Shown: positions 8,141 to 16,525, counted from the stretch's first letter. The stretch: 44,319 nt of DNA from Pyrobaculum sp. (GCA_009903905.1 WYEI01000267.1:1-44319), one strand, 5' to 3'. Notes: generated by a model from the letters alone, not told the origin. A program made the numbers and translations.

Positions 8141-8890
8141 GTGCTCATCCACATACTGGGGTCAGGAGCCGGCGGCAGCCCCGGCTCACGGAGGTGGCGG
8201 GCGGCTAACTTGGTGGACACCGGCGAGTATCTAGTGGTTGTGGACTGCGGAGTGGGTTGCCACTACCGGCTCTCGGACCGCGGCCTCTTGACGGAGGTGG
8301 ACTACGTCTTTATTACGCATGGCCACATGGACCACTTCCTGGGGTTGCCGGAGGCTCTCTTCCAGGCGCATATAGAAGGACGTACGCGGCCGCTTTACAT
8401 CTACGCCCCGCGTGTGGCGGAAGAGGCGACGCGGCTCGTCGCGACGCATCTCTTCAAGTCTCCGCGTTACGAGATCGTATTCCGCAGAGTCTCCCCCGGC
8501 GTCCTCCTAGACCTGCCGAGGCTTAGGGTGGAGGCCGCCGAGGCCTGCCACCACACGGCAGAGGAGGCCTACGCCTACCGGCTGAGGGCCGGAGTCGACG
8601 TGTTGTTCTCCGGCGACACGGCTCCGCGGTGCGAGCCTCTGCGGCGGCTGGGCGCCGGGGCAGACGTCGCAGTCTACGAGGCAACCTGCAACGAGGAGAA
8701 TGGAGAGGTCTGCAGGAAATACGGCCACTCCACCACCTTAGACGCCGTCGCAGAGGGCGAGGCGATGGGCGTGAAGGGGCTTGTGTTGACACACATAGAT
8801 GAGCAGTTCAACCCAACCATATACCAAGACGTGAAGAAGATTGGGAGGAAAGTGGTGGTGGCTGAAGACAACATGGTTGTCAGGCTCTAG
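8141..8890 (+). CDS. RNase Z-like metallo-beta-lactamase-fold hydrolase
   Basis: A 249-residue protein with the full set of metal ligands of the ELAC/RNase Z branch. HGHMDH (60-65) is preceded by the glycine-rich ILGSGAGGSPGSRRWR start; later ligands are His137/138, Asp159 in SGDT, and His218 in LTHI. The length is short for tRNA 3'-processing RNase Z (about 280-320), and the exosite arm is not evident. It could be a tRNA 3' endonuclease or another phosphodiesterase/arylsulfatase-like enzyme of the family. GTG 8141 lies 3 nt after the ATPase stop, so it is read as the last gene of the ABC operon, which is an odd neighbour for tRNA processing. Confidence 0.8.
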   Translation: MLIHILGSGAGGSPGSRRWRAANLVDTGEYLVVVDCGVGCHYRLSDRGLLTEVDYVFITHGHMDHFLGLPEALFQAHIEGRTRPLYIYAPRVAEEATRLVATHLFKSPRYEIVFRRVSPGVLLDLPRLRVEAAEACHHTAEEAYAYRLRAGVDVLFSGDTAPRCEPLRRLGAGADVAVYEATCNEENGEVCRKYGHSTTLDAVAEGEAMGVKGLVLTHIDEQFNPTIYQDVKKIGRKVVVAEDNMVVRL

Positions 8891-8917
8891 TTTTTAAAGA
8901 GGTGTAGGGGAGACGCC

Positions 8918-9442
8918 ATGGATTTAGAGCTTGCCAAGGTCCTCGCGGGGATAGGCGGACTGGTGGCGGGCGTGGGGGTTTTTACCAATTGGGCGGCTGT
9001 GTTGATAGGCGCCGTCTTGATATACGTGGGCCTCTCCGCATATGTAGAGAGACTGGGCGACGTCGTTGCCAAAGACAATGCTGTGAAGTGGCTGGTGTAT
9101 GTGGTCTTCGCCTCCGTCGCCTTCGCCGTGGCGCAGAGCGCCACCGGCTTCTCCCTGCTGAGCCTCCACGCGGTTTGGGCTCTCCCCTTGGCCGGCGCGG
9201 CGCTGGCCGTGGCTGTGGCCGCCTGGGTGGCGGGGTGGATCCTGCAGGTGGCCTCCGCCTACAGGATGCGGCAGTTGCTTACGCTAATGAAGGAGACAAC
9301 CGGCGAGGGGCTCTTCGGCGCCGCCAACACGTTGTACTGGTGGGGCTCTGCGTTAACCATCGTGCTCATCGGCGTGGTCCTCCTCTTCGCGGCATACATC
9401 TTGATAGGCCTCGGCTTCCTCACCGCAAAGCTTCAGAAGTAG
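8918..9442 (+). CDS. DUF996-like membrane protein
   Basis: A 174-residue integral membrane protein with about five hydrophobic segments. The N-terminal AKVLAGIGGLVAGVGVFTNW, followed by LIGAVLIYVGLSAYVERLGD and a C-terminal LYWWGSALTIVLIGVVLL, matches the archaeal DUF996 pattern, whose function is unknown. ATG 8918 is 23-24 nt after TTTTTAAA (8891-8898), which begins right after the stop of the RNase Z-like gene, so this gene has its own promoter. No partner gene is evident. Confidence 0.65.
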   Translation: MDLELAKVLAGIGGLVAGVGVFTNWAAVLIGAVLIYVGLSAYVERLGDVVAKDNAVKWLVYVVFASVAFAVAQSATGFSLLSLHAVWALPLAGAALAVAVAAWVAGWILQVASAYRMRQLLTLMKETTGEGLFGAANTLYWWGSALTIVLIGVVLLFAAYILIGLGFLTAKLQK

Positions 9443-9498
9443 AACACGGCGGGTGCCCCCTAAACGGCAGGAGCGCATGTGAGCCGCCAGCCGCCGCG

Positions 9499-10230
9499 TC
9501 AAGCCACCTTGTTAAGCGGGAGCCTGTCTTCTTTCAGCTCCTTTATCAACTGGACAAGCTCCTCAACAGCAACCTTGAGGATGGCCTCCCCCTTCTCTCT
9601 TGAGGCCTTTGAGGGGTAGCCCTGCACCGCCTTTTGATACAGGAGCCGGTTCACCTCTCTGCCGAACACCGCGTATCTAGCCTCCACCCACTCATCTACG
9701 TCTCTCGGCACCTCCCGGACTAGGTGGGGGTAGGCCGCCATGACTTCGCTCGTCTCGTCCTCGGCGGCGTGTCCCTCCGGCGTCTCCAGAACCAGTCTTC
9801 TAGCCTCCTTAGCCAGGTCCACCCACCAGTTTATCAACACGACGACGAGACTCGTCGTCTTGGCGACGTCCCGAGCGGCTGTTCTCAACAGGTCTACGTT
9901 ACCGCCGTGTCCGTTGACCACCACCAAGTACTTAACGCCGTTCCGCGCCGCCTCTAGAAACACGTCTTTGTAAAGCCTGTAGAGGGTTTCCTGCGATATG
10001 GAGATGGTGCCGGGAAATTTATCGAGGACGTAGGTGTAGCCGTACCAAATAGGCGGCAGTAGAAGGACGCCGGCCTCCTCGGCGGCCCTCTCGGCGATGT
10101 ACATCGCCATAAGGGCATCCGTGCCCAGGGGGAGGTGGGGGCCGTGCGCCTCCACCACGCCCACTGGGAGAAGCGCCACCTTCTTATCCGCCTTCTCAAA
10201 CTCCGGCCAAGTGAGCTCAGCCCACTTCAT
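9499..10230 (-). CDS. Creatininase-family amidohydrolase
   Basis: A 243-residue metal-dependent hydrolase. It has the family pattern E-x-H-G-x-H-L-P-x-x-x-x-D (Glu27, His29, His32, Asp38 in VEAHGPHLPLGTD), NGHGGN (about 106-111) and HAAEDETSE (154-162), which together make the binuclear metal site. Relatives include creatininase, mycofactocin peptidase MftE and the FAPy/ArfB riboflavin-F420 pathway amide hydrolase; the archaeal ArfB-like role (2-amino-5-formylamino-6-ribosylaminopyrimidinone deformylation) is attractive but unproven. ATG 10230 (MKWAELTWPEF) is chosen because TATTAA (10251-10256) is centred about 23 nt upstream. ATG 10248 would be too close to that element. The longer frame running to 10533 is antisense to the next gene. 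Confidence 0.85.
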   Translation of the reverse strand: MKWAELTWPEFEKADKKVALLPVGVVEAHGPHLPLGTDALMAMYIAERAAEEAGVLLLPPIWYGYTYVLDKFPGTISISQETLYRLYKDVFLEAARNGVKYLVVVNGHGGNVDLLRTAARDVAKTTSLVVVLINWWVDLAKEARRLVLETPEGHAAEDETSEVMAAYPHLVREVPRDVDEWVEARYAVFGREVNRLLYQKAVQGYPSKASREKGEAILKVAVEELVQLIKELKEDRLPLNKVA

Positions 10231-10250
10231 GATCTCGGCATCTTGCATGT

Positions 10251-10264
10251 TAATAACTTTTAAA
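10251..10264. promoter_or_regulatory. Divergent promoter between creatininase and membrane-protein genes
   Basis: Two adjacent AT elements sit 2-7 nt apart. TTAATAA (10250-10256) serves the minus gene starting at 10230, and TTTTAAA (10258-10264) serves the plus gene starting at GTG 10284, 23 nt from its centre. The two core promoters nearly abut, so the factors bound to one could exclude the other. Confidence 0.6.
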
Positions 10265-10283
10265 CCTCTATACAGAGAGACAT

Positions 10284-10670
10284 GTGTTAGACCTATTGCT
10301 GTGGCTTCTAGGCTTTTCCCTCCTGCTGTGGATCTTCTTGAGCCTCCTCGCCAGCCGCCTCGTGAACCCGCTCGGCGTGCTTCTAGGCGTGTTGCTGGCG
10401 CCGGTCGCCTTTCTAATAGGCGTCTTTCTGACAGGGGCGGCGTTGGCGTTTCTGGCGCTGTCCCTCCCATGGCTCCTCCTCCTTGCGGTCCCCCTCGCGT
10501 TGTTTGTGGGGTTCTTCCTTGCCCTCTTCGCACTGGCGGCCCTGTCGGGCACCAGCATCGGCGCCGCCTTCCTCGCCCTACTCCTGGCGCTGATCATAAT
10601 GGCGTTGCTCAGCGCCGCGGCTTGGCACACACCCACGCCTCCCTTCCTCCCTAGGCACCTAATGTTTTAA
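10284..10670 (+). CDS. Hydrophobic membrane protein of unknown function
   Basis: Not recognised. A 128-residue, extremely Leu/Ala-rich protein with about four back-to-back hydrophobic segments and few charged residues after the first 30. GTG 10284 is chosen because TTTTAAA is centred 23 nt upstream; the ATG two bases earlier is followed at once by a stop. Its stop codon lies inside the TATA box (TTTTAAA, 10664-10670) of the HtrA-like gene downstream. Hydrophobic low-complexity frames can be chance reading in GC-rich DNA, but the correctly spaced promoter supports a real gene. Confidence 0.55.
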   Translation: MLDLLLWLLGFSLLLWIFLSLLASRLVNPLGVLLGVLLAPVAFLIGVFLTGAALAFLALSLPWLLLLAVPLALFVGFFLALFALAALSGTSIGAAFLALLLALIIMALLSAAAWHTPTPPFLPRHLMF

Positions 10671-10690
10671 ACCTACTAGTAGACGCCTCC

Positions 10691-11563
10691 GTGGACTTAA
10701 GCAACTTGGTGGAGAAGGTTTCTAAATCCGTGGTTGCGGTCACCACGAGGAGACTTGAATGGCCAGGCGACGTGGGGCTCGGCACCGCCTTCGCAGTAGA
10801 CCGCGGCGTCTACGTCACCGCCTACCACGTGGTGGCGTCCGGCGGCGGCGTGGCGTTGGTGACGCCGGAGGGGGAGTGGAGCGAGGCAGAGGTGGCGGCG
10901 GCGGACCCCGCCGAGGACCTCGCCCTGCTTTATTCAGACCTCTCGACGCCGCCGCTGCCGATGGGTAGCGTGTTAAGGCTCAAGGTGGGCCAGGGGGTGG
11001 TGGCGGTTGGGTTCCCCTTGGCGCTTCTAGACAAGCCAACCGCCACCTTCGGCATAGTGAGCGCCGTGGGGAGGTCGCTGAGGGCGGGGGACCGCTTTTT
11101 CGAATATCTAATCCAGACCGACGCGGCGATCAACCCAGGCAACTCAGGGGGGCCTCTGGTGGATATGTCAGGCGCCGCCGTGGGGGTCTGCTCGGCGGTG
11201 ATCGCCGGGGCCCAAGGGGTCGGCTTCGCCGTGCCCATAGACCTGGCTAGGGTTATGTACGAGATGGTGCGGCGCTACGGCCGCTACGTGAGGCCGGCCT
11301 TAGGCATCTACGTAGTCGCCCTCAACAAGGCGCTGAAGACGCTCTACCGCCTACCCACCGACAGAGGCCTCCTGGTGGTAGACGTGGTGCCCGGCTCACC
11401 TGCGGAGGAGATGGGACTCGCCAGAGGCGACGTGGTAACCAGAGTCAACGGCAGAGAGGTAAACAACGTCTTCGAGTTCAGGCTCCACCTGGGAGAGTCC
11501 ATAATCCAGAACAGGCCCCCCAGGCTGGAGGTGCTGAGAGGCGGAGAAAAGGTGGAGCTTTAA
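10691..11563 (+). CDS. HtrA/DegP-like serine protease with one PDZ domain
   Basis: A 290-residue trypsin-fold protease. The triad is visible as His46 (TAYHVVAS), Asp76 (PAEDLALL) and Ser152 (NPGNSGGPLVD). A PDZ domain follows from about residue 200, with GLLVVDVVPGSPAEEMGLAR and the GDVVTRVNG motif. No signal peptide or membrane anchor is present, unlike bacterial DegP, so it may act in the cytoplasm or be exported another way. GTG 10691 lies about 24 nt after TTTTAAA (10664-10670). The stop codon overlaps the stop of the convergent stomatin remnant by 3 nt. Confidence 0.9.
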   Translation: MDLSNLVEKVSKSVVAVTTRRLEWPGDVGLGTAFAVDRGVYVTAYHVVASGGGVALVTPEGEWSEAEVAAADPAEDLALLYSDLSTPPLPMGSVLRLKVGQGVVAVGFPLALLDKPTATFGIVSAVGRSLRAGDRFFEYLIQTDAAINPGNSGGPLVDMSGAAVGVCSAVIAGAQGVGFAVPIDLARVMYEMVRRYGRYVRPALGIYVVALNKALKTLYRLPTDRGLLVVDVVPGSPAEEMGLARGDVVTRVNGREVNNVFEFRLHLGESIIQNRPPRLEVLRGGEKVEL

Positions 11564-12411
11564 CCCTCCCCCTTCTTAACCAGGCTTTGGAGGAAGGCCA
11601 GCACCTCCATAGGCAACACGATTTTGGCAGAGGGCGAGGCGGCCATGGCCTTAAGCGCGTCGAGGTACTGGAGCAGTATGGCGTTCTGCCCCAGCTTCGA
11701 GGCGGCCTCGTTCAGGAGCTCCAACGCCTTCGGCGCGGAGGATGGCGGCCTGCCGCTCCCCCTCCGCCTGCAGAATCGCCGACTGCTTCCGCCCCTCGGC
11801 CCTGAGGATAGCCGCCTGCCTCTCGCCGTTGGCTTGGGCGATCATGGCCCGCCTCTCCCTCTCGGCGGCTATCTGCTTCACCATGGCGGATTGAACCGTG
11901 GAGGGCGGCGTGATCTCTCTGATCTCGACGGCGGTCACCTTGACGCCCCACCGGGCCGTGACCTCGTCTAGCTTGGCCCTGAGGACGGTGTTTATGTACT
12001 CCCTCTTGGCCAGGACTCCGTCTAGCTCGATGTCGCCTACGACGACCCTCAGCGTCGTGGTGGCTGTGCCCACGGCGGCTTGTTTGAAGTTCTGGACTTG
12101 GGTGATCACCTCGGGGTCTGTGACCTTGAGGTGTGTATCAAGAGGTCTATGTCGACGGGGGCGTTGTCCTTGGTGATGCAGATCTGTTTGGCGACTTCGA
12201 TTACCTGCTCTCTGAGGTCTACGGGGTAGGCCTGGTCGATTATGGGGATTAGGAAGACGATGCCCAGCCCCTTTACGCCGACTACGCGGCCGAGACGGAG
12301 CACCACCAGCCGCATCCGGCACTATGCGGATGGAGGAAGCGAGGAGCGCGATGGCCACCACGGCGACGAGGACGGCCGCGATGACGCCGGCCAGCTCAGC
12401 CTGGAGGACAT
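11560..12411 (-). pseudogene. Stomatin/prohibitin (SPFH/band 7) gene broken by several frameshifts
   Basis: Pieces of an archaeal stomatin follow one another in order but in different frames. They are: a membrane helix (LAGVIAAVLVAVVAIALLAS, IRIVPDA); MRLVVLRLGRVVGVKGLGIV to DIDLLIH; HLKVTDPEVITQVQNFK through the band-7 core to AILRAEG; and KALELLNEAASKLGQNAILL to SLVKKGEG and a stop at 11560. The breaks lie near 12400, 12317, 12127 and 11735. At 12127 a GATACACACCTC stretch looks like a CA duplication. Codon sense is otherwise intact, so the damage is recent or, less likely, assembly error. ATG 12411 is 24 nt after AT-rich 12429-12443. Stomatins organise membrane domains and are often paired with proteases. 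Confidence 0.8.
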
Positions 12412-12438
12412 GGCTATGGGCCTCCGCCTTTTTAACTT

Positions 12439-12570
12439 TTAAGGTGCGAGGGCCTTCTGGACCAGCGAGGCGGCGGTGCTGTCTATGGTGCCGTCTAGGT
12501 ACACCGCCACGGCCGCCTCTGCGTAGGCAAGCGCCGCAGCGTCCAGCAGGGCCAGGGCGAGGGGCCTCAC
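12439..12570 (-). pseudogene. Orphan C-terminal-like coding fragment
   Basis: A minus-strand frame ends with protein-like sequence, RPLALALLDAAALAYAEAAV then YLDGTIDSTAASLVQKALAP, and a stop at 12439, just before the AT-rich stomatin promoter. GTG 12570 would allow 43 residues, but no TATA box is correctly placed. Upstream the frame dissolves into Arg-rich antisense of the beta-propeller gene. It is either the tail of a lost gene or a very small protein. I could not assign a family. Confidence 0.3.
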
Positions 12571-12608
12571 GTACGTCTCCTCTGCTTGTATGTGTTGGCG
12601 CCGTGGGG

Positions 12609-14444
12609 TCAGCGGAGCCGCGCCGCCGCGGTCTGCCTCAGGTCTGTGGTGTATTTCCAGATCTGGGTCATGCCGACTAGGTATACGGCGTCTCGTCCGA
12701 AGAAGGCCCTGTCGGCGGTTGCGTTTATGACCGCCCTTAGGGCGAGCTTGTCGCTTACCTCCACGGCGAGGACGTAGCCGGTCCCGTGCCAACCCGCGGC
12801 GGGCACCATGGCGAGCCTCAGCTGGGGGCTGTAGGCGAAGGCATGGTGGTCGTAGAACGCCGGCGAGTAGAGACCTGTGGCCGTTATGTTGGAGACCTCT
12901 CTGGGCTGGGTGGGGTTGGAGATGTCGAAGAGGGCCATTTTTAGGCCTTTCTCGTAGGCGCCGACTCCCAGCAGTCTGTCTGCGTCTATGGGGTGTAGGT
13001 ATTCGGAGAAGCCGGGGGTTTTGAGGAGGCCGAGGACCCTGGGGGTGGCGGGGTTGCTGAGGTCGACGGCGAAGAGGGGGTCTACCTGCCTGTAGGTGAC
13101 TAGGTAGAGGGTCTTCCCGAGGAGCCTCGCGGCGTAGATCCTCTCACCGGGGGCCAGGCCCTCCAGCGCGCCGGCGATCCGCCCGTCGGGGGTGAGGACG
13201 TAAACTGAGTTGCTGGGCTCGCCCTCTGTTGCGTAGATGGCCAGAGGCGGCGCGGGGGGCGGCGGGGGCAGTATCGTCGTCACAGGCTCGCCGTCTTGTG
13301 AGATCACTATGGCCTCTCCCCAGGGCAGTGGCTGTATGACGTAGCGGGGGGTTTGGAACTTGACTGAGGCGGCGGTGGTGGCGATGATGAGGTAGCCGTC
13401 TAGCTCCTCTATGGCGAATTGGTCGAGGAGTCTGCCGGGGACCTCGGCGGCGGCCCTCAGCTTTATGTTTAGGCCGTCGAGGTCGAAGATGTATATGTTT
13501 GTGGCTGTGGTGACGTTGGCGCTGTTCAGCGCCTCAATTACATTGTCGGCGTTGCCTCTCTCCTTGAGGAGGTCTTGGAGGGTCTTGTAGAGGGTGAGGG
13601 GGTTGGCAAGATCGAGCTTGGCCTTCGTGTCCGGCGGCAACTTGTCCCAGGCCTTGACGGCCGCTTTGTACAACAGCTGGGGGGTGCCCTGGGTTGCCGC
13701 GATGTAGAGCCTGCCGTCTTTCATGTAGATGCGGGAGGCGGGGCCCGAGGCGAAGGCCGAGGCGTTGAGCCGGCCTTTCTCCATGTCCACCGCGGCGACT
13801 ATTAAGACGGCTGGCGGCGAGTCGAGGGAGAGGAGGGGCGCCTCGTCGACCCTCGCGCCGTTTATAACCACGTCGGGGGGCGCGGCCGCGGCTACGATGT
13901 AGACGTAGCCCTCTGCCATCCTGGCGGCGATGGGGACGCCGGAGAAGTTAAACTCGGCCGCTTTGGCCATGTCTGGGAGGCGGTAGAGGTAGGCCTTCAC
14001 GAGGCCGCGCTCCGCCACGCCGTACGTGAGGAGGCGGCCGCCCCAGATGAACACGACGCAGTCGTACGCGGGGCAGGGGGCGGAGGCCTTGACGGCGAGG
14101 TCAGGCCCCACCACGTAGACCCTGCCGGCGGCCGCCACGTAGAGGTTCTCGCCGTCGAACTTCACGTAGTCCTCCTCGTCGACGCCGGCCACCTGCAGAT
14201 TCGCCGCCGCGGCGGCCCTCGCCGCGCCCGCCGACGCGGAGAGGGGGACCGCCGCAGTAGTCGTCGCCAGAACCGCAGGTACCGAGTAGAGATACGTCGG
14301 GGACAGGCGCTCCAGCTCCGAAAGCTTGACCACGGGGAGGGCGGGGCTCTGCGGGGTGGCGTTTTGTGGGGGTTGGGGCGAGATGTTGAGCATTAGGAGG
14401 AGCGCCAGGGAGGCCAGCGTTGCTGTGGCTATTTCACGTTTCAC
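12609..14444 (-). CDS. Secreted beta-propeller domain protein
   Basis: A 611-residue exported protein. The first about 23 residues (VKREIATATLASLALLLMLN) form a signal peptide or anchor, followed by a Pro/Ala-rich stretch. The body matches the archaeal/bacterial Beta_propel family (COG4880-like): EEDYVKFDGENLYVAAAGRV at the start, repeated short strand blades, and a conserved C-terminus with HAFAYSPQLRLAMVPAAGW. Function is unknown; it is presumably an extracellular adhesion, binding or enzymatic scaffold. GTG 14444 is chosen because the TTTTTAA element (about 14465-14472) is centred about 24 nt upstream and because it places the signal peptide at the N-terminus. The 16-codon longer frame from ATG 14492 crosses the TATA box. 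Confidence 0.8.
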   Translation of the reverse strand: MKREIATATLASLALLLMLNISPQPPQNATPQSPALPVVKLSELERLSPTYLYSVPAVLATTTAAVPLSASAGAARAAAAANLQVAGVDEEDYVKFDGENLYVAAAGRVYVVGPDLAVKASAPCPAYDCVVFIWGGRLLTYGVAERGLVKAYLYRLPDMAKAAEFNFSGVPIAARMAEGYVYIVAAAAPPDVVINGARVDEAPLLSLDSPPAVLIVAAVDMEKGRLNASAFASGPASRIYMKDGRLYIAATQGTPQLLYKAAVKAWDKLPPDTKAKLDLANPLTLYKTLQDLLKERGNADNVIEALNSANVTTATNIYIFDLDGLNIKLRAAAEVPGRLLDQFAIEELDGYLIIATTAASVKFQTPRYVIQPLPWGEAIVISQDGEPVTTILPPPPPAPPLAIYATEGEPSNSVYVLTPDGRIAGALEGLAPGERIYAARLLGKTLYLVTYRQVDPLFAVDLSNPATPRVLGLLKTPGFSEYLHPIDADRLLGVGAYEKGLKMALFDISNPTQPREVSNITATGLYSPAFYDHHAFAYSPQLRLAMVPAAGWHGTGYVLAVEVSDKLALRAVINATADRAFFGRDAVYLVGMTQIWKYTTDLRQTAAARLR

Positions 14445-14616
14445 GGACGTCGCTGTGGGCCGCGTTAAAAAGTTGATGTACTTGGAGTACATCGCTTCTG
14501 CGCGAGGCGCGGCGCCGCCGCATCAACGCGGCGACGGCGGCGAGGGAAGCCGCCGTTGCGGCGGCCGCGAGGAGGAGGGGGGCCGCGGTGTGGACCTCGG
14601 CTGTGAGGCTGGGAGT
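14434..14616 (-). pseudogene. Possible remnant of a C-terminally anchored secreted protein
   Basis: A frame free of stops reads TPSLTAEVHTAAPLLLAAAA, then TAASLAAVAALMRRRRASRR, before running into the beta-propeller gene start in another phase. A hydrophobic helix followed by RRRR is the typical C-terminal anchor of archaeal surface proteins. Upstream it is cut by an in-frame TAG (14617-14619), and a neighbouring frame reads LTARVVRIRSYNW. It has no start of its own. I read it as the tail of a dead surface-protein gene; chance hydrophobicity in an Ala-rich stretch is possible. Confidence 0.3.
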
Positions 14617-14619
14617 CTA

Positions 14620-15386
14620 TGCGCTGAGGAGGCCAGTTGTAGCTTCTGATTCGCACGACCCTCGCCGTGAGGCTTAGGAGTAGAAGGCGTCGTGGTTTTT
14701 AGGCTGGTTAGGGCTCTTGCGCCCGTTTTTTCAACACGTCGGTGGGGAATGCCGCCTACGGTGTTCCTCTTTAAGATGAGTTGTGTACATGAGTGTCAGC
14801 GCGTTGTGAGCCCCGCCGTTTGTTTAGGCTTCTGGGCCTCCTCGGCGTTTGGCACGCCGAGCTGTCTGAGCTGCTCTGCGACTTCGCGGCGTGGTTCTCC
14901 GCCTTCCCTGTGTTATCGTCCGTCGTGTGCAAGTGTAGCTGGTTAGGGGTCTGCTCCGCCGCCGGCGTCTCGGCCTCGGGATCCGGCGAATCGCGATGTT
15001 GCCGCCGCATTTCACGGCGGCTTCTCTTTGGCCGTGTTTCCGCAGGTTTTCCGACGAAGTCGTGGCAGAGACCAATTTTGTCTTTTTCTCACTTCTTCGC
15101 TGTAGCCGCCCCAGACGAAGACGCCATTTGTATATCTCAAACATGAGGGACTCCGCGGGGAGGATCACTACATCTGCCGCATCCTGCAGACGGCCTCTTG
15201 GTCGGCCGGCACGGCGCCCAGCGCCAGGCGGCTTGTCTCGGAACTTCACGGCGGCGTCGCTGAGGGGGCGCAGGTCGCCGCGGTCTGCCTGACGCGGGAC
15301 TGCCCGATCTCCGGCCCGTGCCGCTCGGCCGGCTCCGCATCGCGGCCACGGCGTCGACGGACAAGTCCGGCTTAACGGCGTTGATA
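14620..15386. other. Long stretch without an intact gene
   Basis: About 770 nt contain no frame I trust. The listed possibilities in both directions are Arg/Ser/Cys-rich and lack promoters. One minus-strand piece near 15130-15170 (DAADVVILPAESLMFEIYKW) looks protein-like but is embedded in junk-like sequence. Base composition is less GC-rich than the neighbouring genes around 14690-15130. The likely content is a decayed gene. Confidence 0.4.
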
Positions 15387-15418
15387 ACTTTATAGGTATG
15401 TAGTTACTACATACCTAT
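15387..15418 (+). promoter_or_regulatory. Promoter with perfect 27-bp palindromic operator
   Basis: Left arm ATAGGTATGTAG (15392-15403), spacer TTA, right arm CTACATACCTAT (15407-15418): a perfect 12+3+12 inverted repeat. It overlaps the TATA box (AACTTTATA, 15386-15394) at one end and the ATG (15417-15419) of the ATPase gene at the other, so it spans the whole core promoter and transcription start. A bound dimeric regulator would block TBP/TFB or RNA polymerase. Confidence 0.8.
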
Positions 15419-16511
15419 GTTGTTTTTGGATAGGCCGGCGGAGAAGCCGGAGGAGCTTTTCGACCGGGAGGAGGAGCTGGAGCGGCTGCGCCGCGCGGCG
15501 GAGTCGCGGCGGCTTACCTTGGTGGTGGGGATGCGTCGGGTTGGGAAGACCTCTGTGGTGAAGGCGGGGACGTACGGCATGGCCCGGATCTATATAGACG
15601 CGAGGGCTTTTGAGGAGAGGCCCTACATCTCGTATGGCGACTTGCTGGAGGCTCTGCGTCGGGAGTTGCGGCGTCTTTTGCCGGTTCACAGGAGGCTGGG
15701 GGAGCTTCTGGCTAGGGTGAGGGGCGTCTCCGTGGCGGGGGTCGACGTAAGGTTTGAAGCGGGGAGAGGCGCCCCCAGTCTCTCAGAGCTTCTGCAGGCT
15801 CTGGACGAGTGGGCGGGGGGCAGGGGCGAGAAGTTGCTGGTCATCGTCGACGAGGCGCAGGAGCTCGTGAAGCTGAAGGGGCGGCAGATACTGCCGGTGC
15901 TGGGCAACGCCTACGACCACCTGCGGAACCTCTCTCTGGTGCTGACGGGGTCCAAGGCGGGGCTTCTGCTGAGGTTTCTGCGTCTGGAGGATTCGGCGTC
16001 TCCTCTATACGGGAGGTACGCCGAGAGGATAGAGATAAAGCCGTTTACTAGGGAGCAGGCGCTTGAGTATCTGAGGGAGGGCTTCCGGCGGGCTGGCGCG
16101 TCCGTAGAGGAGAGGCTTCTGGAGGCCGCCGTGGACGCCCTCGGCGGCGTGGTGGGTTGGCTCGCCTACTTCGGCCTCAACGCCCTGCGGGACCCCGCAA
16201 CGGCCCTGGAGGCCACCGTGGAGCGGGCCGCGGAGATCGCCGCGGGGGAGTTCTGCAACTTCGTGAGGTACATGGGGACCCGGCGCTACGTCTCCGTGGC
16301 TAAGCTGGCCGCCGCGGCGGGGGGCGCCAGGTGGTCCGACGTGAAGAGGCTTCTGCAGGCGGAGGAGGGGAGGCCTATAAGCGACTCCGAGGTGACTAAG
16401 CTCCTCCGGAACTTGGTGGACTACGGCTTCTTGGAGAAGCGCGGGGAGCTGTACGCCGTGCCGGACCCCGTCCTCAGGAGGTCTCTGCGGGACATACAGT
16501 GTTTAATATAG
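15417..16511 (+). CDS. Archaeal STAND-like ATPase with C-terminal winged helix
   Basis: A 364-residue protein of the archaeal ATPase family (ATPase_2, PF01637 type). The N-terminal FDREEELERLRRA is the usual family lead-in, Walker A is GMRRVGKTS (38-46), Walker B is LLVIVDEAQEL (140-150), and sensor-like LVLTGSKAGLL follows. The C-terminal 90 residues (YVSVAKLAAAA to LVDYGFLEKRGELY) form a winged helix-turn-helix. These proteins are common in archaea, and their role is poorly known. ATG 15417 is about 26 nt from the TATA centre and lies inside the palindrome. The C-terminal DNA-binding domain makes autoregulation through the palindrome plausible. The stop is followed closely by the next gene. 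Confidence 0.85.
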   Translation: MLFLDRPAEKPEELFDREEELERLRRAAESRRLTLVVGMRRVGKTSVVKAGTYGMARIYIDARAFEERPYISYGDLLEALRRELRRLLPVHRRLGELLARVRGVSVAGVDVRFEAGRGAPSLSELLQALDEWAGGRGEKLLVIVDEAQELVKLKGRQILPVLGNAYDHLRNLSLVLTGSKAGLLLRFLRLEDSASPLYGRYAERIEIKPFTREQALEYLREGFRRAGASVEERLLEAAVDALGGVVGWLAYFGLNALRDPATALEATVERAAEIAAGEFCNFVRYMGTRRYVSVAKLAAAAGGARWSDVKRLLQAEEGRPISDSEVTKLLRNLVDYGFLEKRGELYAVPDPVLRRSLRDIQCLI

Positions 16512-16525
16512 CCATTTGTTGATCC

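Noticed and set aside
9499..10533. Creatininase gene with about 100 extra N-terminal residues
   Set aside because: The extension is Arg/Gly/Pro-rich, antisense to the 128-residue membrane gene, and crosses both TATA boxes.
11560..12411. Programmed frameshifting in the stomatin gene
   Set aside because: At least four breaks would need recoding in one short gene, with no conserved slippery sites; decay or sequence error is more likely.
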